64,000 bases of DNA from Staphylococcus shinii (GTDB lineage Bacteria; Bacillota; Bacilli; Staphylococcales; Staphylococcaceae), in assembly GCF_017583065.1 (NCBI RefSeq), contig NZ_JAGEVL010000003.1:186001-250000 (forward strand), written 5' to 3'. Below the pieces are notes generated by a model. It saw only the letters and a program-made list of their open reading frames with translations. It had not been told where the DNA came from and made no database searches. The position numbers were made by a program, and so were the translations under genes. Shown here piece after piece: positions 1-8,392 of the stretch. How positions within the stretch are numbered: the first letter of the stretch is position 1; every line of letters begins with the position of its first letter.

Positions 1-804
1 AGTGGGCTGATTATTTGTTAATTTGCCGCCTAGTGTATTCCCTATTGCGACCATCACACCATAGATAACTAATAAAACTACAACGGCGTCATCACTATAA
101 TTCAATACATCTGTAAGCATGGTCGTCAAATAAGTATATACAACAAATGTTCCACCATAACCTAATGCTGTAATTAAATAAATCATCATTAAAGCTTTGT
201 TTTTAAATACAGTTAATTGTTCTAATATTGAAACTTGTTCATATTCATTAAGATCTTTAGGCACAGTAAATACATTAACGATTAAACTGATAAAACCAAT
301 TAGCGCAATTGTAATAAATGAAGTTTCCCAACCAAATTGTTGCCCAATCCATGTACCTAGAGGCACACCAGTAATAGTTGCAACAGTCAATCCCGTAAAC
401 ATCATTGCAATAGCGCTTGAACGTTTGTCTGGCGTTACTAAATCACTGGCAATCGCAGTCGCTATAGACATAAACACTCCATGCATTAATGCTGACAGTA
501 CACGCATGGCCAACAACATACTTAAAGTTGTAGCAAAAGCAGCGAGTGCATTTGCGATAATAAAGATTAACATAATACCGATGAGTAAATGCTTGCGTTT
601 CATTTTATTAGTTAACGGAGTAAGTAATGGCGCACCAATCGTTACACCTACCGCATATAATGAAACAGTTAAACCAGCTAATGAAATTGTTGTATTAAAT
701 GCATCTTTGATTAATGGTAATAAACCAACACTAATAAACTCCGTCATACCAATAGCGAAAGCTGACATCGCTAAAGCTAAAATAGCAAATTTATTTTTCT
801 TCAT
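1..804 (-). CDS. MFS efflux transporter, DHA1/AraJ-like (C-terminus beyond the window)
   Basis: The frame is open from an ATG at 804 to the left edge (268 codons), so the C-terminus is missing. Translation begins MKKNKFAILALAMSAFAIGM and shows hydrophobic helices in the pattern of 12-TM DHA1 exporters, including the early GMTEF segment and a charged NKMKRKHLL loop after TM2. A ribosome site AAGGAG lies about 10 bases upstream. It is divergent from an HxlR regulator with a palindrome between them, an arrangement typical of regulator-controlled drug or electrophile efflux. It resembles the MFS gene at 50657 in the GMTEF/GMTEY start. The substrate cannot be read from sequence. Confidence 0.85.
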   Translation of the reverse strand, partial: MKKNKFAILALAMSAFAIGMTEFISVGLLPLIKDAFNTTISLAGLTVSLYAVGVTIGAPLLTPLTNKMKRKHLLIGIMLIFIIANALAAFATTLSMLLAMRVLSALMHGVFMSIATAIASDLVTPDKRSSAIAMMFTGLTVATITGVPLGTWIGQQFGWETSFITIALIGFISLIVNVFTVPKDLNEYEQVSILEQLTVFKNKALMMIYLITALGYGGTFVVYTYLTTMLTDVLNYSDDAVVVLLVIYGVMVAIGNTLGGKLTNNQPT

Positions 805-888
805 AATTCATTTTCTCTCCTTAACTATATTGATTGTGTTACTATATATCACACATGTAAGAAGAGGAAGTACGCACTTTAAAGTAAT

Positions 889-910
889 ATAGGTACTTTT
901 TAGTACCTAT
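889..910. promoter_or_regulatory. HxlR-type operator between the MFS gene and its regulator
   Basis: A perfect inverted repeat with arms ATAGGTACT and AGTACCTAT and a TTTT spacer lies directly before the ribosome site of the HxlR gene. It contains TACT-N4-AGTA, resembling the TACT...AGTA sites described for YodB-type HxlR regulators. A second perfect palindrome, ACTTTAAAGT, lies at 876-885. The position suggests autoregulation and control of the divergent efflux gene. Confidence 0.6.
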
Positions 911-924
911 AAGGAGGAAATCAT

Positions 925-1302
925 ATGACTAAAACATATAATATAGGTGTTGAAGCTACAATTGACGTCATTGGTGGTAAATGGAAGCCTGTCATTCTAT
1001 GTCACTTACAAAATAATGGCTTAATGCGCACTTCTGCATTAAAACGAGCGATACCAACTATTACTCAAAAAATGTTAACCCAGCAATTACGTGAATTAGA
1101 GAAGGATGGGATTATCAATCGTATTGTTTATGATCAAGTTCCACCAAAAGTAGAATATGAACTTTCTGAATATGGTCAAACACTTGGTAATATTTTATCT
1201 TCTTTATGTTATTGGGGAGAATATCACGTAGAAAAAATGTATGAACAAGGTGAGCCTGTCACATTGAATCAACAAGACTTTATTAATATCCCAAATGCCT
1301 AA
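925..1302 (+). CDS. HxlR-family winged-helix transcriptional regulator
   Basis: The 125-residue protein has the HxlR signature ATIDVIGGKWKPVILCHL at residues 11-28 and the winged-helix core TQKMLTQQLRELEKDGII around residues 47-64, followed by a VEYELSEYG wing. The length is normal. The start has GGAGG about 8 bases upstream. In redox-sensing relatives (YodB, HypR) a Cys sits just before this signature. Here that stretch reads YNIGVEAT, so that Cys is absent and the only nearby Cys is in ILCHL. A ligand-binding or non-thiol mechanism is therefore more likely (inference). It probably represses the divergent MFS gene through the palindrome at 889-910. Confidence 0.88.
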   Translation: MTKTYNIGVEATIDVIGGKWKPVILCHLQNNGLMRTSALKRAIPTITQKMLTQQLRELEKDGIINRIVYDQVPPKVEYELSEYGQTLGNILSSLCYWGEYHVEKMYEQGEPVTLNQQDFINIPNA

Positions 1303-1417
1303 TCAAACGATTTAAGTTAGATTTCAAGAGATCTAAACAGATTGCCACAGATAATGTTTGAGCGTTTGGCGAACACCTTAATGATGAATTACTATAATAG
1401 AGGAGTATTTACAATTT

Positions 1418-1843
1418 ATGAAACTTGATGAATTTGAAATAGACGATGTATTTACTACACCACCTAATAAGATAAGTGAGGAAGATATAATCAACTTTGC
1501 CCAAGAATTCGATCCTCAATATATGCATCTGGATAAAGAAAAAGCTACACAAGGTAGATTCAATGGTATTATTGCTTCAGGTATACACACCTTGTCCATT
1601 TCGTTCAAATTATGGATTGAAGCAGGTAAATATGGTGAGGACGTAATCGCAGGCACACATATGAATCACATTAAATTTATCAAACCTGTATACCCTGAAG
1701 ATGAACTTTACACAAAAATTAAAGTATTGAAGAAACAGGCCACAAAGCGTGATCAAGGCTTACTCACGGTTTTATTATCGACGTTTAACCAATACGAAAA
1801 TAAAGTGTTTGAAGGAGAATTGACAGCATTACTGAGACGGTAA
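1418..1843 (+). CDS. MaoC-like hotdog-fold dehydratase
   Basis: The 141-residue protein has the R-specific enoyl-CoA hydratase (MaoC) layout. Residues 25-40 read INFAQEFDPQYMHLDK, with the expected catalytic Asp32 and His37, followed by the GIIASGIHTLS helix near residues 50-60 and a HIKFIKPVYPEDEL hotdog strand. The length is typical for a single-domain hydratase. A ribosome site GAGG lies about 12 bases upstream. It stands alone between the HxlR gene and a DUF1304 gene, so its acyl-CoA substrate is unknown. A link with the distant fad operon is possible but not shown. Confidence 0.8.
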   Translation: MKLDEFEIDDVFTTPPNKISEEDIINFAQEFDPQYMHLDKEKATQGRFNGIIASGIHTLSISFKLWIEAGKYGEDVIAGTHMNHIKFIKPVYPEDELYTKIKVLKKQATKRDQGLLTVLLSTFNQYENKVFEGELTALLRR

Positions 1844-2093
1844 AGAGGGGGTTATTAAGCTCGAGGCATTGATCGCTTACTAGCTATATACTTAGCTACT
1901 ACAGATTAAAAAAGCTAAAAATAATAATGTCATCTTTTATTTAAATATGATCTATTTAAGACTATGCGTTACTCAAAAATATTTATTTTATTTAAATATA
2001 AAAATCAATCATAATTTATATTTATTTTTCACTGCTATTTCTATATAATCATAAAGATGAAAAAATTACTTATTTTCTAAAGGAGATATTTAT

Positions 2094-2453
2094 ATGAATA
2101 TCATATCAATTATTTTAGTTTTATTAGTTGCCGCAGAGTTTTTCTATATCCTGGCCTTACAGACTTTTGCTACAACTTCTGACAAAACGAGCAATTTATT
2201 TAAAATGACTAAACAAGCTCTACAACAAGATAATTTAAAAACACTTATGAAAAACCAAGGTGTTTACAATGGCCTTTTAGGCGTATTCTTACTATATGCT
2301 TTGTTCTTTTCAAACAATGCCAAAGAGTTAATTGCTTGTATATTAGTGTACATGATTATCGTTGCGGTATATGGCGCCGTAACCAGTCAAAAATCTATTT
2401 TATTAAAACAAGGCGGCTTACCAATCCTAGCCTTAATTTCATTATTATTCTAA
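2094..2453 (+). CDS. DUF1304 family small membrane protein
   Basis: The 119-residue protein has about four hydrophobic segments and the features of DUF1304 (COG3759): an N-terminal helix ending AAEFFYILALQTF, the conserved NQGVYNGLLG turn near residues 63-72, and a VYGAVTSQKS...QGGLPILALI C-terminus. No biochemical function is known to me for this family. The start is set by AAAGGAGA 8 bases upstream. It is monocistronic, with no close neighbour on its strand; the 250-base gap before it holds nothing recognisable. Confidence 0.8.
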   Translation: MNIISIILVLLVAAEFFYILALQTFATTSDKTSNLFKMTKQALQQDNLKTLMKNQGVYNGLLGVFLLYALFFSNNAKELIACILVYMIIVAVYGAVTSQKSILLKQGGLPILALISLLF

Positions 2454-2623
2454 TGTCTAGCATCCATGAACATATCGTTACAACATGTAGCTAAAAATAA
2501 TAAAAAATACAATCCGAAATCAACAGCAAGACATGTTAAATTGGTTCACACAATACAAAAACTAACATCATAATCCTTGAAACTTCTCAATTCAACTTGC
2601 TTCAAATAAACTAGAAGACAAAT

Positions 2624-2676
2624 AAAGGCGAGTATATAACACCAATAATTAATGTTGATGTCATATATTCGCCTTT
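2624..2676. terminator. Bidirectional terminator between DUF1304 and the ABC exporter
   Basis: A long stem pairs AAAGGCGA.TATAT with ATATA.TCGCCTTT around an AT-rich loop. It is followed on the plus strand by TTTTAATTTTTT and on the minus strand by TTTATTTG. It lies between two convergent genes. Confidence 0.7.
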
Positions 2677-2707
2677 TAATTTTTTACTGATTATTTACAA
2701 CTGAGCA

Positions 2708-4297
2708 CTATAAATCTCGTTGCTTAAAACCGATAATGCCTATGATACACATCATTATTGCAATAATAGTTAATATCACCAATGGTAATAATTTAAAGTC
2801 ATCTACCGGTATATTTGGAATATGATTAAACGGTGTAATATCTTTCATCCATGCTTTTACATTTAATAAAACGCCTAAGTAATTTACTACAAAGGTGTAA
2901 GCTAAATAAAGATATACTACATTTGTAAACTTAATACCCCAACCAATAACCAAAGTACCAAGTCCTACAAAAACCAATATTGCTGGGATAAAGACCATTG
3001 CTGATTGCATAATTGTTCCAAAATCAATTGCGTTTTCTAACGCATAAACTTGACCTACATATAAACCTAGAGCAGCTAAAAAAATCATAACTATAGCGTT
3101 AATAATACTTAAAATCAAGAAACTAGATAAAAAATTGATTCGTGATACTGTGTTTGCTAATACAAGCATCGCATAACCCATATCAATACTCTTTTTAATT
3201 TTAAACAGTGACATCAATGATGGTATTGTACTGATTAAGCTCATAACTAACATCAATTGTGGCAAAAATTGTTCAACATAATTATTACCTTTATCGGAAA
3301 GCATTGATTGTAATAATGGATTGTCTTTGAAAAAACTATCTAAATCGCCAAAGATAGACCCATAGGAAAGTCCGAGTACGAATAATCCGATAGCAAAATA
3401 GCAAAAACCCGCTTTTTGTAATTTTATTTGTAAGCCTAGTGGCGATTTCATGTACCACGTTGCACGCTTTCTACTTGGTAATTGTGGTAGCATCTTAGCA
3501 TTTATATCTCTAATATGATTTAATGCTAATGCGATAACATACATTAAAACAGTCACAACGAGCATGGTAATAATTGGCCACCAGTTATTTTCTGAAAAAG
3601 CATAGACTCTAGATAACCACCCCATAGGTGAGTACATTGATATTTGTTCATTCGCTATATCACCAAAAGCCCTAACTAAATACATCAATAACAAAATGGC
3701 AATACTCATACCCGCCGTTTCTCCACCCGATGATACAAGTTGTGCGATAACCATCGTTAACGCACTAAACATTAAACCGAAGACACCCATACTAAAGCCA
3801 TAAACTAAGGCACCTGAAAAATCTATAGAATTGGTATTTAAACATGTAAGTCCTACCACAAATAAGATAGCTAACAGACCATTGCTAAATATACTCATAA
3901 ATAAATGACTAATTAATGGTGCATGTTTCCCTATTGGTAATGCTTTTAAAATTTCTGTCCTACCATCCGCTTCATCCCCACGTGTATCTCTAGCTACAAT
4001 GAGAATATTCATAATAGCTACCATAATGCCCGTAAACAAAGTCATTTCATGCGCAAACAATACACCAATATTAACATCGTTGAAATCTCCTGGCCCTAGC
4101 ATAACTTCCATTGCAGGGTTCTTCGACATTTCTATTATTGGTCCCATCTTCGATTCATTAGGATACATGCTTTCAAAAGCTGGTGGGATAAGTAATGTTA
4201 AAATAGTTAAAAGTGTAAGCCATAGAAAAACTTTGAATTTATTACGCTTTAAATAAAAATAAAAAAGTTTCGGCGTTTGGAATAATAATGCCCCCAC
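2708..4297 (-). CDS. ABC exporter permease, TnrB3-like (polyketide/antibiotic export type)
   Basis: The 529-residue protein has about 12 predicted membrane helices and a long central cytoplasmic section near residues 255-290 (RDINAKMLPQLPSRKRATWY). This duplicated six-helix layout is the one described for permeases of putative polyketide-antibiotic exporters (COG3559). The N-terminal half carries ARDTRGDEADGRTEILKALP, a hallmark of the family. The start is GTG at 4297, with GGAGG lying inside the last codons of the ATPase gene two bases upstream, so the two genes are translationally coupled. It should form the membrane part of an exporter with that ATPase. The substrate is unknown. Confidence 0.85.
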   Translation of the reverse strand: MGALLFQTPKLFYFYLKRNKFKVFLWLTLLTILTLLIPPAFESMYPNESKMGPIIEMSKNPAMEVMLGPGDFNDVNIGVLFAHEMTLFTGIMVAIMNILIVARDTRGDEADGRTEILKALPIGKHAPLISHLFMSIFSNGLLAILFVVGLTCLNTNSIDFSGALVYGFSMGVFGLMFSALTMVIAQLVSSGGETAGMSIAILLLMYLVRAFGDIANEQISMYSPMGWLSRVYAFSENNWWPIITMLVVTVLMYVIALALNHIRDINAKMLPQLPSRKRATWYMKSPLGLQIKLQKAGFCYFAIGLFVLGLSYGSIFGDLDSFFKDNPLLQSMLSDKGNNYVEQFLPQLMLVMSLISTIPSLMSLFKIKKSIDMGYAMLVLANTVSRINFLSSFLILSIINAIVMIFLAALGLYVGQVYALENAIDFGTIMQSAMVFIPAILVFVGLGTLVIGWGIKFTNVVYLYLAYTFVVNYLGVLLNVKAWMKDITPFNHIPNIPVDDFKLLPLVILTIIAIMMCIIGIIGFKQRDL

Positions 4298-4299
4298 AA

Positions 4300-5196
4300 T
4301 TATTCCTCCTCTTCACTATGGTTATCATAATGACGTTTGAATAATGCTTCTAAAGTTGGTGGCATAGATTCCAATTTCTTAACATCGTATTTCCCTAAGT
4401 ATTTAATTACATCTGATACACAATTTGCATCTACTTCAAAGCGATATGTTGAATACGCTTGCTGAATGTTATGAACACCATGCACTTGTGATAAATTTTC
4501 TAATTTTTGTTGTGACTCGACGATAAACTGCATGCGTGTTAAATGCCTCATTTCTTCTAATGTTCCCGTCTCCACAACCTCACCATTGCGAATAATACCC
4601 ACGCGATCACACAATTTTTCTACCTCACTTAAAATATGACTAGAAAGCAATACACTTTTGTTGTTCCTTTTAACAGCTCTTACACATTCTTGGAATATGT
4701 CTTCCATAAGTGGATCTAGACCTGAAGTAGGCTCATCTAATATATACAAACTTGCATCTATACTAAAAGCAGTAATCAAGGCTACTTTTTGACGATTGCC
4801 CGTTGAATAAGCGCTACATTTTTTGGTAATGTCTAACTCGAAACGTTTAATCAAATCCTTTTTCTTTTCATGGTTAGCATTAGGATGTAAATGTAAAAAG
4901 AAATCTATAATTTCACCACCAGTCAAGTTTGGCCACAGATTAACATCTCCTGGTACAAATGCAATATCTTTGTGAACCTCAACAGCTTCAGCCATTGCAT
5001 CTTTCCCAAACACTTCAATTAAGCCTTGTGTTGGTTTCAACAAGCCTAATATAGACTTGATCGTAGTAGATTTCCCTGCACCATTTGGACCGATAAAGCC
5101 GTAAATCTCCCCTGCGTTTAATTCCATATTCACACCATTTAACGCATAGAAATCACCAAATTTTTTTGTTAAATTCTCAATTTTTAGAATAACCAT
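4300..5196 (-). CDS. ABC exporter ATP-binding subunit
   Basis: It has Walker A GPNGAGKST, Q-loop region VPGDVNLWPNLTG, a degenerate signature YSTGNRQKVAL in place of LSGGQ, Walker B SLYILDEPTSGLDP and H-loop LLSSHILSEVE, followed by a C-terminal domain of about 80 residues typical of drug-type ATPases. The frame is open to 5232, but the upstream starts lack a ribosome site. The ATG at 5196 (MVILKIENLTKKFG) follows GGTGAT, which matches the extended Shine-Dalgarno sequence, and fits the family N-terminus. It is the first gene of a two-gene operon with the TnrB3-like permease. Confidence 0.88.
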   Translation of the reverse strand: MVILKIENLTKKFGDFYALNGVNMELNAGEIYGFIGPNGAGKSTTIKSILGLLKPTQGLIEVFGKDAMAEAVEVHKDIAFVPGDVNLWPNLTGGEIIDFFLHLHPNANHEKKKDLIKRFELDITKKCSAYSTGNRQKVALITAFSIDASLYILDEPTSGLDPLMEDIFQECVRAVKRNNKSVLLSSHILSEVEKLCDRVGIIRNGEVVETGTLEEMRHLTRMQFIVESQQKLENLSQVHGVHNIQQAYSTYRFEVDANCVSDVIKYLGKYDVKKLESMPPTLEALFKRHYDNHSEEEE

Positions 5197-5306
5197 CGTA
5201 TCACCCATTTTTATCAATTTTCTATTCATCAAATTAAATCTGTTTGAAAGTGATTATTTTATAAAAGTATGGCTTATAACTACGAATAATTGTGTATATG
5301 TTTATT

Positions 5307-6665
5307 CTAACCATTGTATTTTATTGTTTCGTTTCCAGATGTCCGCTCTCTTAAATCATATTCAATTTCTTCTAAACTCCGTCCTCGCGTTTCTGGCAAG
5401 TATTTTATTACAAAGTACATCGCAAATACACCAATAACTGCAAAAATCAAGAATACCCATTCTGTACTTAGTGCGTTATTTAACACTGGAAATAATTGCG
5501 CAACAAGTAATGTACCGAAATTTAATACAAGCGTTGCTAAACCAGTAGCTGCACCACGCGCACGCATCGGGAACATTTCTGGCAACATAACCCAAAGTAT
5601 TGGCCCCCAAGTTAAACCAAAGAATACAATAAATAGTGATAAGCACACGATAATAATACCTGCTGATGATGCGATACCAATCGTCCATATTAAAACCGCC
5701 ATAACAAGTAACGAAATCACCATTCCAATATTCCCTGTTATCAATAATTTCTTACGATCAACTTTATCAGCTATAAATACGGCTATAATTGTTACAAGTA
5801 CATTAATCGTCCCAATTCCTACCGTTCCTAAAATAGATGTTGCTTCACCTAACCCTGCTTTACTAAAAATAGTGGGTGCATAAAATATAATCGCATTAAT
5901 ACCTATGATTTGTTGGAATAATGCAAAAATACATCCAATTATTAATGTTGGTCTTAACCAAGGAGATTTTAAAATAGTCCAAGTTGATTCTGAAATTGCT
6001 GATAGTTCTTTCATCTCTTTAATTTCTGTATTAATTTCATTATTATCATTAAATGTAATGCTCATAACATCTCTTGCTGCTTTTTCATTTCTATGTTCCA
6101 ATAACCACCTTGGACTTTCAGGCATAAATGCTATACCAACTAATAAGATTACAGACGGAACAACTGCTAAACCTAACATCCAACGCCATCCTTCTATATC
6201 TGCAAAAGCATAATTTACAAGATATGCTGCTAATATACCAATTGTAATCATTAATTGATTCAATGAACCAAGCGAACCACGATAAGCCGTTGAAGCCATT
6301 TCTGATAAGTATACAGGTACTGTTGCCATCGAACCACCGACAGCTAGACCAATAATAAGGCGTCCAAAGACAAGAGTTGGCATGTTTTGTGCAACCGCTA
6401 ATATTAATGACCCAATAATATAAATGATGGCAATAATTAATACCAAACGTCTTCTTCCAATTCTATCTGATAAAGGTCCGCTACTACCAGAACCAATAAT
6501 CGCACCTATAAGCATGGATGAAACTACAAGCCCTTCTGTGAAACTATTTAATGGAATATCATCATTTATAAAGAGCAATGCGCCTGAAATCACACCATTA
6601 TCATAACCGTATAACAATCCGCCAAGTGCCCCTAAAATAAATATCAAACTCTTATTTGCTTTCAA
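5307..6665 (-). CDS. Sugar porter family MFS transporter (sugar:H+ symporter)
   Basis: The 452-residue, 12-TM protein has the sugar-porter signatures: GGLLYGYDNGVISGAL in TM1, DRIGRRR after TM2, GRLIIGLAVGG and PVYLSEM in TM4, PESPRWL at the end of the N-half, QQIIGINAIIFYAP in TM7, and PETRGRSLEEIE at the C-terminus. These match XylE/AraE/IolT/CsbC-type importers. The start is TTG with AAAGGGG upstream. A cre-like site lies at 6710-6723, suggesting CcpA control. A monosaccharide is the likely substrate. Myo-inositol (IolT-like) is possible, but the gene is nearly 50 kb from the iol locus, so this is not claimed. Confidence 0.88.
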   Translation of the reverse strand: MKANKSLIFILGALGGLLYGYDNGVISGALLFINDDIPLNSFTEGLVVSSMLIGAIIGSGSSGPLSDRIGRRRLVLIIAIIYIIGSLILAVAQNMPTLVFGRLIIGLAVGGSMATVPVYLSEMASTAYRGSLGSLNQLMITIGILAAYLVNYAFADIEGWRWMLGLAVVPSVILLVGIAFMPESPRWLLEHRNEKAARDVMSITFNDNNEINTEIKEMKELSAISESTWTILKSPWLRPTLIIGCIFALFQQIIGINAIIFYAPTIFSKAGLGEATSILGTVGIGTINVLVTIIAVFIADKVDRKKLLITGNIGMVISLLVMAVLIWTIGIASSAGIIIVCLSLFIVFFGLTWGPILWVMLPEMFPMRARGAATGLATLVLNFGTLLVAQLFPVLNNALSTEWVFLIFAVIGVFAMYFVIKYLPETRGRSLEEIEYDLRERTSGNETIKYNG

Positions 6666-6709
6666 TTTTTATCAACCCCTTTAAAATTATGTTTATTATA
6701 TTCTTAATA

Positions 6710-6723
6710 TGTAAGCGTTACAA
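6710..6723. promoter_or_regulatory. cre-like site upstream of the sugar porter gene
   Basis: TGTAAGCGTTACAA lies 45 bases before the sugar porter start. With the preceding A it matches the CcpA consensus WTGNAANCGNWNNCW at all but one position, and it is almost palindromic. Carbon catabolite repression of the transporter is the likely meaning. Confidence 0.5.
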
Positions 6724-6856
6724 ATATTTCCTAATTATTATATTTATAAATTCTATTTTTAAAACGGCTATTATTAGCTTATATAATATCAATAGGTTTA
6801 AAACTTATAATTTAGGAAATTAAATAATATATTATGATTTTAAGAGGTGAAGTGTA

Positions 6857-7642
6857 ATGCTTTTAAAAGAAGAAATTAATAACTTAGAAAAATATGATGG
6901 TAACGCAGAAAATCAAAAAGTATTTTCAATTTATTTAAATACACATCCTGATCAAGGTACAAAATGGAAAATTGAATTAAAAAATGCGCTAAAAGATTTA
7001 GCTTATAGAACTAAACACAGTGATGATCATGAGGAAAAAAACCAAGCAAAAGAAATCATTAAAAAGGTTGAAACAGAAATTCATAATGTAGAACCTGAGT
7101 TAAAAAGAGGCCTTATCCTATTTTTAACTGCAGATGAATCATTATTATTTAAAAAATTAACTCATATTTCCTTAGATACTGAGTTTAATTGGGGGGATCA
7201 ACCTAAATTAGACCAATTGAAATCATTACAAGGAAACTATCCTTATACCGGTATATTAGTTTTACAACAAGACAAAGCACGTTTAATTGAAACAGAAATA
7301 GGCACCATCATTAACGAAAAAGACTTTATTTTAGATATAGATACAGATGATTGGCGTGAACATCAAGGCCCACAAGGTGACGACTTTACACAAGGCGGCT
7401 CAAAAAGAGATGAGTTTAAAGAAAGGGTCAAAGCAAACCAAGAACGTTGGCTCAAGAATTTAGCTTCTACTGTAGAAATAAATGCTAAAAGAAATGGATG
7501 GAAACAAATTTATTTAGCAGGAGAGAAAGAAGAAATAGAAAAACTACGCACTTTATTTAACAGAGATATTGATAAAGTGGTTACTAGTAATATCTTAAAT
7601 TTAAATGCTACTGAAATTATAAATAAAGTTAATGAAGAATAA
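6857..7642 (+). CDS. VLRF1-like aeRF1-type (peptide release factor-related) protein
   Basis: The 261-residue protein resembles the small bacterial aeRF1-type proteins (Vms1-like/baeRF group). It has an N-terminal helical region with SIYLNTHPDQGTKWKIELKNA, a central segment YTGILVLQQDKARLIETEIG typical of the eRF1-fold domain, then a linker HQGPQGDDFTQGGSKRDEF and a helix RVKANQERWLKNLASTVEINAK. The QGG in the linker is where a GGQ-like catalytic loop would be expected, but it is not a clean GGQ. Function is unproven; roles in ribosome rescue or peptidyl-tRNA hydrolysis are proposed for relatives. It is monocistronic, with AGAGGTGA before the ATG and a strong terminator after. The family call is from memory of motif style and is moderate. 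Confidence 0.55.
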   Translation: MLLKEEINNLEKYDGNAENQKVFSIYLNTHPDQGTKWKIELKNALKDLAYRTKHSDDHEEKNQAKEIIKKVETEIHNVEPELKRGLILFLTADESLLFKKLTHISLDTEFNWGDQPKLDQLKSLQGNYPYTGILVLQQDKARLIETEIGTIINEKDFILDIDTDDWREHQGPQGDDFTQGGSKRDEFKERVKANQERWLKNLASTVEINAKRNGWKQIYLAGEKEEIEKLRTLFNRDIDKVVTSNILNLNATEIINKVNEE

Positions 7643-7648
7643 TAAAAA

Positions 7649-7703
7649 ATGGGGGCAATATAAGAAATCAAAGTGTTAAAATGATTTTTTATATTTGCCC
7701 CCA
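7649..7703. terminator. Bidirectional terminator with GC-rich base
   Basis: The stem base ATGGGGGCA pairs with TTGCCCCCAT, continues imperfectly through TATAAGAAATCA / TGATTTTTTATA and closes on a loop near 7671-7681. It sits just after the aeRF1-like gene. Confidence 0.65.
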
Positions 7704-7751
7704 TCATGTTCATAATACTTTTTTAATTTAGTTAATCACTATATGATGTGC

Positions 7752-7784
7752 TGAAGTTTTAAAGGTTTAAACTTTAAAACTTCA
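7752..7784. repeat. 13-bp perfect inverted repeat next to the PAP2 stop
   Basis: TGAAGTTTTAAAG and CTTTAAAACTTCA flank a 7-base spacer, directly after the minus-strand PAP2 gene. No clear U-tract follows on the minus strand, so it may be a 3'-end stabiliser or a weak terminator rather than a classical one. Confidence 0.45.
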
Positions 7785-7788
7785 TTTC

Positions 7789-8370
7789 TCAATTATTTGC
7801 TTTTATAGCTTTAGGTTCTCTACCGATATATATTGATTGAAGCATAATATATAGGACAAGCAAGCTTCCTAATGTATCTGTAAAATAGTGCGCTTGTAGA
7901 TATATTCTAGAAACCATAATAGAAATAACTAATAATACACTGATTACCGATAAAACTTTGCTGCTTTTTAATAATAAGATGAGACTCACTAATAAACAAA
8001 CGCTTAAAACATGCATACTTGGAAAACTATAACCATCTATATCTATACTCGGTCTTGGGCGTTGAATAACATACTTTAGAAATGTCCCTATCGCAAATAC
8101 ACTAAAACACCAAAAACCATACCACCAAAATTTAACCCTATTATAGAAAAACAACACAAGTAATATTAATAGCACCATAACCAAACAATTGAAAGGAGAA
8201 AATATCGCAGAAATGAAAGACAAATAATGAACTAGTATATCGGCTGTTATCAATTCATGTAACCAGTGATAAACAAAAGCGTCTAAACCATTCGTTAAAC
8301 CTGTATGTATACATAAAACTAAGAGCATAAAACATATGCTGACTAAAATCATATTCAAATAATTTTTCAT
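7789..8370 (-). CDS. PAP2-family membrane phosphatase
   Basis: The 193-residue protein has about six hydrophobic helices and the three PAP2 motifs: KYVIQRPRP (KX6RP type), SFPSMH (PSGH type) and SRIYLQAHYFTDTLGS (SRX5HX3D type). Catalytic residues are therefore present. Members dephosphorylate membrane lipid phosphates such as undecaprenyl pyrophosphate or phosphatidylglycerophosphate. It starts 22 bases after the stop of an FtsW/RodA-family gene on the same strand, so the two are likely co-transcribed. This hints at lipid-carrier recycling next to a lipid II polymerase (inference). Confidence 0.85.
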   Translation of the reverse strand: MKNYLNMILVSICFMLLVLCIHTGLTNGLDAFVYHWLHELITADILVHYLSFISAIFSPFNCLVMVLLILLVLFFYNRVKFWWYGFWCFSVFAIGTFLKYVIQRPRPSIDIDGYSFPSMHVLSVCLLVSLILLLKSSKVLSVISVLLVISIMVSRIYLQAHYFTDTLGSLLVLYIMLQSIYIGREPKAIKANN

Positions 8371-8392
8371 TTAATAGCCTTTCCTTTCTTTT

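Noticed and set aside
197..892. 231-codon plus-strand open frame at the left edge
   Set aside because: It is the reverse-strand shadow of the MFS gene running 804 to 1, which has a proper start, ribosome site and membrane-protein sequence.
5197..5232. Upstream ATG starts of the ABC ATPase
   Set aside because: No ribosome site upstream of 5232; the ATG at 5196 has GGTGAT and the family N-terminus.
5314..5883. 189-codon plus-strand frame opposite the sugar porter gene
   Set aside because: Antisense shadow of a clear sugar porter; composition follows the complementary codons.
7510..7713. 67-codon minus-strand frame overlapping the aeRF1-like gene end
   Set aside because: It overlaps a well-supported gene and a terminator and has no ribosome site.
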